Made by a program: the position numbers and the translations under genes | Notes under the pieces: generated by a model | The model's database searches: none | What the model saw: only the letters and a program-made list of their open reading frames with translations | Told to the model about the DNA's origin: nothing | Part shown: positions 24,101 to 30,931 of the stretch, piece after piece | How the letters are laid out: each line of letters starts with the position of its first letter | Position numbering within the stretch: position 1 is the first letter of the stretch | Source: an uncultured Clostridia bacterium | Lineage (GTDB): Bacteria; Bacillota; Clostridia; Christensenellales; Borkfalkiaceae | Length of the DNA stretch: 64,000 nucleotides | Assembly (NCBI GenBank): GCA_934278995.1 | Contig: CAKQWM010000002.1 | Location: 124,001-188,000 of the forward strand | Direction of reading: 5' to 3'

Positions 24101-27100
24101 GAAAAATATTACCCGCAATTCGGAAACAAAACGGACGAAAACTGGGACGGAACTTTCCCGAAAGTAAGGTTTGATGACGTTTCCATGACTTTTTACAGAC
24201 TTAAATGGAAGAAAAAAGACTTTTCGGCAACATTTTATTACCCTATCTATAAAGACGCGGATACTATTTCGGAAAACAGGCTTATCACTACCGTCAAAAT
24301 GGATTACATTCCGGGGTTGAAGGCTTTTATCGTTTACTCCGATAAAAAAATAGAAGCGCCCGAAATAGGCGGTAAAAAATTCGACGGCTTTATAAGTTCG
24401 TCGGGCCTCGTTATGAGAAACGACTTTTTCTTCGCTCATCCCGAACAGGACTGGTTTAAAGATTACGAGATAGAAGAAAAATACTATCAGATAATTTACG
24501 TGGATACGACGTCCGACTTATACAAAAGCGACTTTGCCGTTATCGGCGGGGGCGCAGAGTTTTACGCGAGTTATTCGGATGAAAAAGTGTTTACGGAAAC
24601 TTACGTTTTAGAAGCCGAAGGGGTGGAAAGAATCAAAGTCGAATATAAACCATTCGACTATATAGGTAAATCTATCCGTCCCGCTCCGCCGAAAAAATAC
24701 GAAATCGGCGAAAAATTCAAAGCAAACGGTAACGATTACGTTATCAAAGGATACAGAGATATAAACGCCGACGTAAGCGCCGGTAGCGGCGGCAGATATT
24801 ACGAAAAGGACTCCATGCCCGACGTTGACAAAAACAGGATTTATTACGTTTTGTACGAGCGTGAAGGCTACGATTATTTACCTGTTTATTACGTCAAAGT
24901 TTATGCAAACGACGTTTACGTGGGTGACTTCGGCGTTAAACAGGGAGAGGAAATAAACCTTGAACTAATCAAAATAAATTTTTACGACGAAAGGGTAATA
25001 TCTACGCTTGCAGGTTATCCCGTATCCACCGTAAAAGAGGTTTTAGAAAGCGCCGAAGTTAAATGGGACGGCGTCACTCTTCCCGAACGTATGCCCGAAA
25101 ACGACTTGAAGATAAACCTTACGGCGAACTATAAACTAAAAGAATTGACGGCAAAATTCGTCGTAAAAGACCAAAAGCAAAGTTTTTCGGCAGGGATAAC
25201 TTTCGACACCGACGAAAACGGAGTTAAAACGCATACCGTAAAGGGCGTTACGTGGACTTACGGCAAAACCGACGAAAACGCATACTATTCCTTGCCGAAA
25301 CTCAACGACTATTTCGACAAAGAAGGACGGAAATATTATTCCTTCTACGGTTGGAAAAACGAAAAAGGCGAAGAATATCCTTACATGGTAAGGATTGCTT
25401 TTACGGGCTTTGAAACTTACACCCCCGTATTCACCGAAAAGACGGTTCTTACGACGATTGCTTTCATGTCTTACGACGATTACGGCTACGAATACTACTA
25501 CAAGATAATTTCGGGCGACTATTTCGGCAAAAAACTACAGGAAGTAATCGACGCCGAAAATATAACGAATCCCGTAAGAGAAGACGCTTACGGCATTTAC
25601 GAGTACGCATTTACCGACTGGGGAACGGATGCCGCGACTTACGAAATAGGCACGGAAAAAGAAACGGACGGAAACGTCAAGACCTATCTTATTTTTAAAG
25701 CGCGGTTTACGCAAACTTATAAGATTCACGAAGTTACCTTCGATGCAATGGCGGGAACTATTCGGAACGGAGAGAAAAAAATAGTCGTAAAAGGTCCTTA
25801 CGGTACGAAAATAGAAGACGTTAAAGCCGACGATTACACCGACGAAAAAGGAAAATTTACTTTCGTTTGCTGGACCACCGTTCCGTATTCGCTTTCCGAC
25901 GCCGTGGAGGCTTCAGACCTCGTGATAGGCGCCGAAAACGTTACTTATTACGCCTACTATTCGTTAAACCCCGCAACTATAACTCTTACCTTTAAGGGGA
26001 AGGTCGAAACCGAACCCGAGGACGGTACGGGTAACGTTTATTTTAACGGCGATAAAACCAAAACCGAACTTAAAGTAAGCGGGCTTTACGGCACGAGTTA
26101 TTACATTAAGGCAATCGATTTTTCGGTTGACACCAAGTCGAAAACCTTTAAACCCGATTATCTTAAATGGACGGCGGACGGAAAAGAATACGTCAGCGAG
26201 TTTTACAACGACGGATATATGGCAAACGTTCCGTTCGACTTTAACGCCGAAGTGGAAATATTCTTTAAACCGGCAACGGCTAAAATAGTCAACGTTACCT
26301 TCCTTTCTGACGGACCGTGCTACGAAAAAGACGGAACGCAGATAGAAAACGTCGTTTGCAAAGGCTTTATGAAGGGCTTTAAACACTTCGTTAATTTCCA
26401 CGAGCCTTACGGCAGCGAGATAACCGTTCCGTACGTGGATTATTACAGCGAAATAAATTATAGGTTCGATCGCTTCGAGGCGGTAAACAGCGACGATACC
26501 TTCGCGGGTATAAGCGTCAGAGCGGGAGAAACTATAACCGCCGAATACGACCTTGTCTTTAAGGCGATTTACCTTCACGATACCGATATACCCGTAGAAC
26601 TGACCTTCAGGGCGGACGAAAAAAAGGATAACGAGCAGGAAGACGAAATATACGGGATTAAAACTTTTTCGGACGGAAACGTCGAAGTCAAGAATTACGG
26701 TAAGGAAGGCACGGCGATTTCCTTTACGGAAACACCTTCCTGCCAAGGCTTGAAATTCGTCGGCTGGACGACGGACGGCGAAACGGTCGTTTCAAAAGAC
26801 AAACTGTCGGAAGTTAATTATTCCGCAAAACGAACTTACTACGCCGTGTATGAAAAAGACACGCTTACCTACAAAGTTACTCTTTCGTCTGGCGACGGAA
26901 AGTTCTCGGACGAAAAAACCGAAAAAGTAGTTTACTTACCTTTCGGTAAGAAAACGTCGTCGCTCGAAAAACCCGTTTCGGACTATGCGGGGCTTGTATT
27001 CAGCCATTACGAAACCGAAGAAGGTTATCCTTTATCGGTTATAAAAGGCGAAGTCAGATTGACCGCACGTTACGCCAAACCCGTTTCTTCCTACAAAGAT

Positions 27101-28327
27101 TTGAAAAACATAAATCTTGCCCCGGACGAAAACTACGTTTTAACGGCGGATATTTTTTCCGGCGGAAGGGACTACGATTATAACACGTACGCCGAATGGA
27201 CGGCGATAGGTTCTTCGGAAAGAGGTTTTTCGGGTACCCTTAACGGCAACGGTTACGTCATCGAAGTTTTATCTAAAAAAACGGATAAGGATAGTTTCGG
27301 GCTTATAAAAAGGCTTTCGGGTACGTTGTATAACGTTTCGCTTTTATGCGACTTCAGAATAACCGGAAGCACCGACGCCACGGAACTCGGCGCGCTTTGC
27401 TGTAACGTTTTAAGTTCCGGAAGAATCATTGATTGTAACGTTATGTCCGCTATAGACGTATCGGTAAAAACGTCCCGAAATTTATCCGTTTCGGGCGCCG
27501 TAGGCATCAACAACGGGCTTATAGACGGATTTATGGCGGCATCGAACGGGCAAATCGTCGTTGACGGCGATAACGAAATTTCCCTCGGCGCGCTTTGCGG
27601 TAAAAATTACGGAACGATAAGAAACGCAGATCAGAGCGGCAGGCGCGGTAATCTTTACGTATCGCTTACGAGAAGTCAGAAATTCAATATCGGCGCTTTT
27701 GTCGGGTTAAACGGAGGGCTTATCGAAAACAGTCTTTCGCAAAGACCTATCGCTATAAACCTTGCGCAAGGCGACAATCTGTACGTTGAAAAATCGATTG
27801 TTTACGGCGATTTCGTCGGCGTAAACGACGGAAAAATCGTCGATTCGGTCGTTGTTAGCGGCAAACTCGAATACAGCGTGGATAACCTCACCTTATTAAA
27901 GAGCGGGCTTCATCTCATGTACGATCCTTACACGGAGTATCCCAGGTTTATAGCCTATTCTGTCGGTCAGGACAATCAGGGCATAACCTACACGACGGAA
28001 TTCGTCGTTTACGTCGATGACGACGCCGTAAAGACGGATACGAACGAATACGAGCAGTACACTTTGTCGAAATTTAAAACTGATCATCCTTCCGAAGCCG
28101 ATAAACTGTTACGGTTATTCAACGCGGTTAAATACGGAAGGTTTTATTCGACAAATAACGGAGAAATTTTAAACTGCGAAGAGGAAGTCCACGTAAGCAC
28201 GGGTAACTACTCGGAACTCGCTACGGCGTGTGATTTCGACGGCGTAAAATGGAATTACGTTGAAGAATGGTTATTCGGGAATATAATGCGATATATCAAC
28301 GAAAAACACTCGTCACAGACAGAATAA
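21194..28327 (+). CDS. Giant cell-surface protein with InlB B-repeats (Listeria-Bacteroides repeats)
   Basis: 2377 residues. N-terminal signal with a possible lipobox (IVSC, Cys31). Residues about 35-165 hold two InlB B/Flg_new repeats (LEFATNGGEEVSP... FLGWYYDENFEKECGT... LYARYG; VTFESRGGEAIEP... FGGWFYDGDY... VYAKF). A beta-rich region (about 280-800) follows. More degenerate B-repeats lie at about 1150-1960, recognised by GW-x and YYAYYS/YYAVYE ends. A C-terminal region (about 1985-2290) carries GLUG-like turns (AIGSSERGFSGTLNGNGYVI, FGLIKRLSGTLYNVSLL). No LPXTG sorting signal is seen. It is probably an exported adhesin or matrix protein. RBS AAAGGAG. Confidence 0.85.
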   Translation: MNPFKKRIVIIVVAVIAALSVAGGITGIVSCLNKQSVTLEFATNGGEEVSPVKVKVGEKITLSKPKKDGLVFLGWYYDENFEKECGTEIVVEKGLTLYARYGAVVTFESRGGEAIEPKTYFEGEEIGNLPVPYKKGFSFGGWFYDGDYVKIVNKKDALNRNVTVYAKFLEANETLKKLKSIKKASLSPAFEIKATGILLHNENLSEYLSFSSSSGEEIALILRSRNSDVYVVEPIKKLDEGASYSAKTLYPDIKFLSADGNDTESADEVTVTTAKKEKSIIQKRQSLHISAVNLAKWEENVYVYSDAGLDKEVTRIVARYDGVIKEGDVLTIGEGEQESDDDYICKVISAKKETMQYVVGTEVKKDDFYVLDTVMPNVDDVYLELDVYETKEAQLENVVKISSSALSESVENNEGVKMLQNAVRNAVEKSPTIKNYADTLSKEEKEALTSALAGFSFNKPKFDFNVKGNTIAFAIELGGEIAVKNFKVKVGVKISNSTSVEYAYTICKSKKITLNPLLWFYTNVKVDFSNDFSIEISAEAEFTDAKENITGVVDITDEVEYIMDVNKEGQNKFFDSVTGSPLWDGESELEYVDIFNLPLATIPLFVPVVSLQLDFNVVGSLGAKAGLYVEFSHHYVETATLTNGLTERGENGKPVMYNEFKFTRETTANEIDIAITLKGQVGFRCGLEAKLSLSVLQMNRVAAVYVSFRFGPYVELSGLVSFRYTYDAVNKTSNTHLYGGMYLDVGLFLNAKIGAKFLVYDVNTDIFDKKISLYAVGDRLIPLEFRYKTNSPDDPYVITGRYSGVNMRLIDMVYLDIVTGEKVIDKATVNRYGATFGYETEFYDVPDYQTENYQDFVTLGGGAATFVSKKYQLKSLKYAIKVKLQQKHGVYASNIERIFYMEYRNPAGRDLAKKDSLFLNDYYAGGGARVTKTLYRLTFTEGEYVAPPEMSDRNLPVRQGYYLDKADLWEKYYPQFGNKTDENWDGTFPKVRFDDVSMTFYRLKWKKKDFSATFYYPIYKDADTISENRLITTVKMDYIPGLKAFIVYSDKKIEAPEIGGKKFDGFISSSGLVMRNDFFFAHPEQDWFKDYEIEEKYYQIIYVDTTSDLYKSDFAVIGGGAEFYASYSDEKVFTETYVLEAEGVERIKVEYKPFDYIGKSIRPAPPKKYEIGEKFKANGNDYVIKGYRDINADVSAGSGGRYYEKDSMPDVDKNRIYYVLYEREGYDYLPVYYVKVYANDVYVGDFGVKQGEEINLELIKINFYDERVISTLAGYPVSTVKEVLESAEVKWDGVTLPERMPENDLKINLTANYKLKELTAKFVVKDQKQSFSAGITFDTDENGVKTHTVKGVTWTYGKTDENAYYSLPKLNDYFDKEGRKYYSFYGWKNEKGEEYPYMVRIAFTGFETYTPVFTEKTVLTTIAFMSYDDYGYEYYYKIISGDYFGKKLQEVIDAENITNPVREDAYGIYEYAFTDWGTDAATYEIGTEKETDGNVKTYLIFKARFTQTYKIHEVTFDAMAGTIRNGEKKIVVKGPYGTKIEDVKADDYTDEKGKFTFVCWTTVPYSLSDAVEASDLVIGAENVTYYAYYSLNPATITLTFKGKVETEPEDGTGNVYFNGDKTKTELKVSGLYGTSYYIKAIDFSVDTKSKTFKPDYLKWTADGKEYVSEFYNDGYMANVPFDFNAEVEIFFKPATAKIVNVTFLSDGPCYEKDGTQIENVVCKGFMKGFKHFVNFHEPYGSEITVPYVDYYSEINYRFDRFEAVNSDDTFAGISVRAGETITAEYDLVFKAIYLHDTDIPVELTFRADEKKDNEQEDEIYGIKTFSDGNVEVKNYGKEGTAISFTETPSCQGLKFVGWTTDGETVVSKDKLSEVNYSAKRTYYAVYEKDTLTYKVTLSSGDGKFSDEKTEKVVYLPFGKKTSSLEKPVSDYAGLVFSHYETEEGYPLSVIKGEVRLTARYAKPVSSYKDLKNINLAPDENYVLTADIFSGGRDYDYNTYAEWTAIGSSERGFSGTLNGNGYVIEVLSKKTDKDSFGLIKRLSGTLYNVSLLCDFRITGSTDATELGALCCNVLSSGRIIDCNVMSAIDVSVKTSRNLSVSGAVGINNGLIDGFMAASNGQIVVDGDNEISLGALCGKNYGTIRNADQSGRRGNLYVSLTRSQKFNIGAFVGLNGGLIENSLSQRPIAINLAQGDNLYVEKSIVYGDFVGVNDGKIVDSVVVSGKLEYSVDNLTLLKSGLHLMYDPYTEYPRFIAYSVGQDNQGITYTTEFVVYVDDDAVKTDTNEYEQYTLSKFKTDHPSEADKLLRLFNAVKYGRFYSTNNGEILNCEEEVHVSTGNYSELATACDFDGVKWNYVEEWLFGNIMRYINEKHSSQTE

Positions 28328-28331
28328 CCTT

Positions 28332-28379
28332 AAAAGGGCTTTCCGAAAAGCGTTTACGCCTTCGGAAAGCCTTTTTTTT
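28332..28379 (+). terminator. Terminator of the surface protein gene
   Basis: AAAAGGGCTTTCCGAA pairs imperfectly with TTCGGAAAGCCTTTT (28361-28375), followed by a T8 tract. Confidence 0.9.
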
Positions 28380-28417
28380 GCCCGCCGAATGTTAACGGGA
28401 TAATTACCGACTAATAA

Positions 28418-28446
28418 TTGACTTATTTTTTCAAGAGTGATATCAT
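28418..28446 (+). promoter_or_regulatory. Promoter of RNHCP gene pair
   Basis: TTGACT 28418-28423, 17-bp spacer, TATCAT 28441-28446. Confidence 0.65.
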
Positions 28447-28507
28447 ATAAAAAGGCGGTATTATTAAGCGGTACCGTATAAACGAAGTTAAGACGTCAGA
28501 GAGAAAT

Positions 28508-28882
28508 ATGCAAAATACTTTTAAATGTACGGTTTGCGGGTTTACCGCGAATATAAACGAAAAAGAATACGACCATTGCCCGAAATGCCTTTCAAAAAGG
28601 CACGAAACGGATTTCGACGGTTACGAATGCGGAAAAATAATGGAGCCTGTTGCGGTATGGGTTAAGCCTTCCGACGAATGGGAAATCGTTTACAGATGCA
28701 AAGTTTGCGGAGAAATGGAAAGCGCCCCCGTAAAAAAAGACGACAATTATCTCAAACTTATGTCGATTGTCGCTAAACCGCTGGCTCAACCACCGTTTCC
28801 CATCGAAAAAATAGAAGAATTGGCAGAAATTACGGGCGGAAGCGGAAGCGCGGGAGAAAACTTGGATGAACAGAGAAAATAA
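28508..28882 (+). CDS. RNHCP-like zinc-ribbon protein (first of tandem pair)
   Basis: 124 residues. Paired metal-binding knuckles: C-x2-C in FKCTVCGF, C-x2-C in HCPKCLSK, a Cys in YECGKIMEPVAVWV, and C-x2-C in YRCKVCGEMESAP. The order and the MEPVAVWV-x-WxIVYRCxVCG block are the same as in the next gene, which has the full RNHCP signature. This copy lacks the RNHCP tetrapeptide itself (it reads YDHCP). Probably a small zinc-binding protein; the role is unknown. It overlaps the next gene by 17 bp. Confidence 0.75.
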   Translation: MQNTFKCTVCGFTANINEKEYDHCPKCLSKRHETDFDGYECGKIMEPVAVWVKPSDEWEIVYRCKVCGEMESAPVKKDDNYLKLMSIVAKPLAQPPFPIEKIEELAEITGGSGSAGENLDEQRK

Positions 28883-29297
28883 AAAACGAACCTACGATAA
28901 AAAGTACTTTCAGAATCATCCGTGCATCGATCCGTTTACCTGTAAAGTTTGCGGAAAACCCGTTCTTCCGGAAGGCGCCGGAACGGACCACAGAAATCAT
29001 TGTCCGTATTGCTTGTTCAGCGTTCACCTTGACAATCGGCCGGGGGACAGGGAGTCCGATTGCCACGGCAAAATGGAACCCGTCGCCGTATGGGTAAGAA
29101 AAAACGGCGAGTGGGCAATTATCCACAGATGCGTAGTTTGCGGAAAAATCAGTTCCAACCGCATCGCCGCCGACGATAACCCCATGAAACTTATGGCGCT
29201 TGCATTGCGTCCTTTTAAAAGCGAAAAGTTTTCAAAAAAGACCGTCAAAGATATGGTTGACACTATGGAGGAATACTATCCGTCGGATAACCGATAA
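28866..29297 (+). CDS. RNHCP domain-containing protein
   Basis: 143 residues. FTCKVCGKPVLPEGAGTDHR followed by the name-giving RNHCPYCLFSVH, DCHGKMEPVAVWVRKNGEW and IIHRCVVCGKISSNRIAADD: the complete RNHCP domain, with Cys/His pairs suited to two zinc sites. N- and C-terminal extensions are charged. It is translationally coupled to the upstream paralogue. The domain is common in Firmicutes but its function is not established. Confidence 0.9.
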   Translation: MNRENKKRTYDKKYFQNHPCIDPFTCKVCGKPVLPEGAGTDHRNHCPYCLFSVHLDNRPGDRESDCHGKMEPVAVWVRKNGEWAIIHRCVVCGKISSNRIAADDNPMKLMALALRPFKSEKFSKKTVKDMVDTMEEYYPSDNR

Positions 29298-29568
29298 CCG
29301 TAGCCCGTCGGCGGTTTTTTAGCCAATTAAATATCAAAAAATATCGCTATAAGCCCGTTAAAGGCGTATTTTTATCAAAAACCGCAAGGGGTTTCGCTTT
29401 TTATAGACAAAAATAATCCTTAAAGCAATTATTTTTAATCTTAAAAAATCCCGTTGCTATGTTTTTACCGAAAAGTAAGGCTATAAGCCCGTTTTCGCCT
29501 TATTTTTATCAAAAACCGCGAGGTTTTTTGCGTTTTTTAAAAAAATGCTCGGTTTTGCGTTTTATCGA
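29298..29568. repeat. Gap with paired ~55-bp repeats (CTATAAGCCCG plus terminator)
   Basis: Two imperfect direct repeats, about 29345-29402 and 29479-29540. Each has CTATAAGCCCGTT, then a TATTTTTATCAAAAACCGC block and an AACC...GGTT hairpin with T tract. They separate the RNHCP genes from the riboswitch promoter. No gene seen in 29298-30187 otherwise. Confidence 0.7.
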
Positions 29569-29597
29569 TTGACAAAGTATAATACTTTTGATATAAT
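29569..29597 (+). promoter_or_regulatory. Consensus promoter of the riboswitch transcript
   Basis: TTGACA 29569-29574, 17-bp spacer, TATAAT 29592-29597. It is followed by a 120-nt leader, the c-di-GMP aptamer and a terminator. Confidence 0.85.
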
Positions 29598-29721
29598 TAC
29601 TCCGTAATTGCGTTTAAAGAATACGTAATTAAGGTAATTTTTCGGTTTTTTTTAAGCGACGGGTTTGCTTTTTTGCAAATTTTCTTCGCTAATATTTCAA
29701 AAAAAGCCGTGGCAATTTTAA

Positions 29722-29800
29722 TATTTTTCAGTAAACTCGTTGAAAGACGGGGACACAAAGCTATAGGGGCGTAAATAAGCCAGCCAGTTGCAATTTTTTG
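29722..29800 (+). promoter_or_regulatory. Cyclic di-GMP-I riboswitch (GEMM-I)
   Basis: The conserved GEMM-I core is readable: AAAC (29733-29736), a GTTGAAAGAC tetraloop stem, GGGGACACAAAGC (29749-29761) with the invariant A-rich bulge, TATAGGGGC, then AAGCCAGCCAGTTGC (29777-29791) as the closing 3' strand. The 3' strand overlaps the terminator at 29777-29817, which suggests that ligand binding changes termination. The next genes are two exported surface proteins, fitting c-di-GMP control of surface adhesion. Boundaries are approximate. Confidence 0.85.
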
Positions 29801-29817
29801 CTTCTGGCTTTTTTTGT
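29777..29817 (+). terminator. Riboswitch expression-platform terminator
   Basis: AAGCCAG (29777-29783) pairs with CTGGCTT (29804-29810), followed by TTTTTG. The left arm is part of the aptamer's 3' strand, so aptamer folding and this hairpin compete; this would make an ON switch, by inference. Confidence 0.75.
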
Positions 29818-29823
29818 TTCTTA

Positions 29824-30110
29824 GGGATTCCATTCGTCATTGCTAATTACCGAAAAGGCGACTTTTCAGCCCTTTTCCGTGACCGCTCGGTCGCAGTACA
29901 GTTATGCGGCATCCCTTACGCTCACGAAAAATCATCTAAAAATGCGCTCTTTTCGGTGCGAAGCGTTTTTGCGGCGAAGAAATCGCCTCTTTAGGTTAAA
30001 GTTTTTGCAAGGCAAACGACCGAAAGCGTACTATGGTACGGTGATGGGAGTTTAACACAGCAAAAACCGATTTATTCCCGCAAAAATAATTAGTGATAAT
30101 GATTGGAATC
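29824..30110 (+). mobile_element. MITE-like element, copy B (about 287 bp)
   Basis: About 93% identical to 16745-17036 and in the same orientation. The left end is intact after TA (29822-29823). The right end stops at GGAATC followed by ACAAA, so the last two C and the TA duplicate are lost. It sits between the riboswitch terminator and the first surface gene and is transcribed as part of their leader. Confidence 0.8.
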
Positions 30111-30187
30111 ACAAAATAATTTTCCGCCGAAAAGCGCAAGGCGGGCTAAAAAGCGCGCAAAACTGACAAAAGGAGGGAATACGTGGT

Positions 30188-30931
30188 TTGAACAACGGCA
30201 ATTTGAAAAAAGCGGTTTCTGTTTTTTTAAGTCTTACGTTGGCGCTTATAGCGCTTATTTTATCCGTATCGGCGTATTACTTTTCCTTTTCCTGGTTTTC
30301 CGTTAACAAAGAAGTCAAAGGCAACGGTTTAAACGTAAACGTCAAAGACGTAAACGACTTTACCATCGAAAAGATAACCGTTTATCGTTATAACGAATTC
30401 CGAACCGACGTAGAAGCCGTCGAGATTCAAAAAGACCAAAAAATACCGCTTTCACTCTGGACGTACGATAAAGTATTCACCGCAAGAAACTCAACGAACG
30501 CAATCGTAATAAAAATCGATTTGGCAAACGTAACGGCAGGCTCTATATTGTACCTTGATTTTTCCTGTACGGACGGAACGACTGAACTTAACCATCTTTC
30601 GGACGTCGTGGCGTACAAGGTTTGCGTGGCGGATAAAAATCTTGGGGAAAAAGCAAAAGTTGTTTACGACGGCGCGCGAGACGCTCTTTCAAATACACCC
30701 GAATATGCTTTCAGGTCGGGCATCGGTACGGGCGGTATCGTAACGAAAATTATCCAAACCGAAAGCCATACTTTAACTTGGGGAGAAGGAAAGTCTTTAT
30801 ACGTTATGCTCGATTATTCCGACGCGCTTACTTCAGACGTGCCTAACGATTTTACTACTCAGGAATACACTTTTTCCGGAGAACACGGCGATTTGACTTC
30901 GATTACGATATGTAAAAAGCAAGGGGTATGA
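30188..30931 (+). CDS. Exported protein with SipW-type signal, unknown function
   Basis: 247 residues from TTG at 30188, 10 nt after AGGAGGG; a GTG at 30183 leads to a stop at once. The N-terminal hydrophobic segment (about 10-32) ends in SAYYFSFSWFSVNKEVKGNG, resembling the signal peptides of TasA/CalY-type proteins that are cut by SipW-like peptidases. The mature part is beta-rich without recognised domains. It overlaps the next gene by 4 bp; both depend on the c-di-GMP riboswitch transcript. It may be a fibre or matrix subunit (inference). No SipW gene is in the window. Confidence 0.65.
   Translation: MNNGNLKKAVSVFLSLTLALIALILSVSAYYFSFSWFSVNKEVKGNGLNVNVKDVNDFTIEKITVYRYNEFRTDVEAVEIQKDQKIPLSLWTYDKVFTARNSTNAIVIKIDLANVTAGSILYLDFSCTDGTTELNHLSDVVAYKVCVADKNLGEKAKVVYDGARDALSNTPEYAFRSGIGTGGIVTKIIQTESHTLTWGEGKSLYVMLDYSDALTSDVPNDFTTQEYTFSGEHGDLTSITICKKQGV

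Noticed and set aside
25964..26746. 260-aa open frame antisense to the giant surface protein
   Set aside because: Lies wholly within the coding region, no ribosome site, low-complexity F/R/V-rich product typical of a shadow frame. The same applies to frames at 23948-24439 and 31564-32121.
29788..30055. Two ORFs overlapping MITE-like copy B
   Set aside because: They start inside the riboswitch terminator or the element, have no ribosome site, and are not preserved in copy A.
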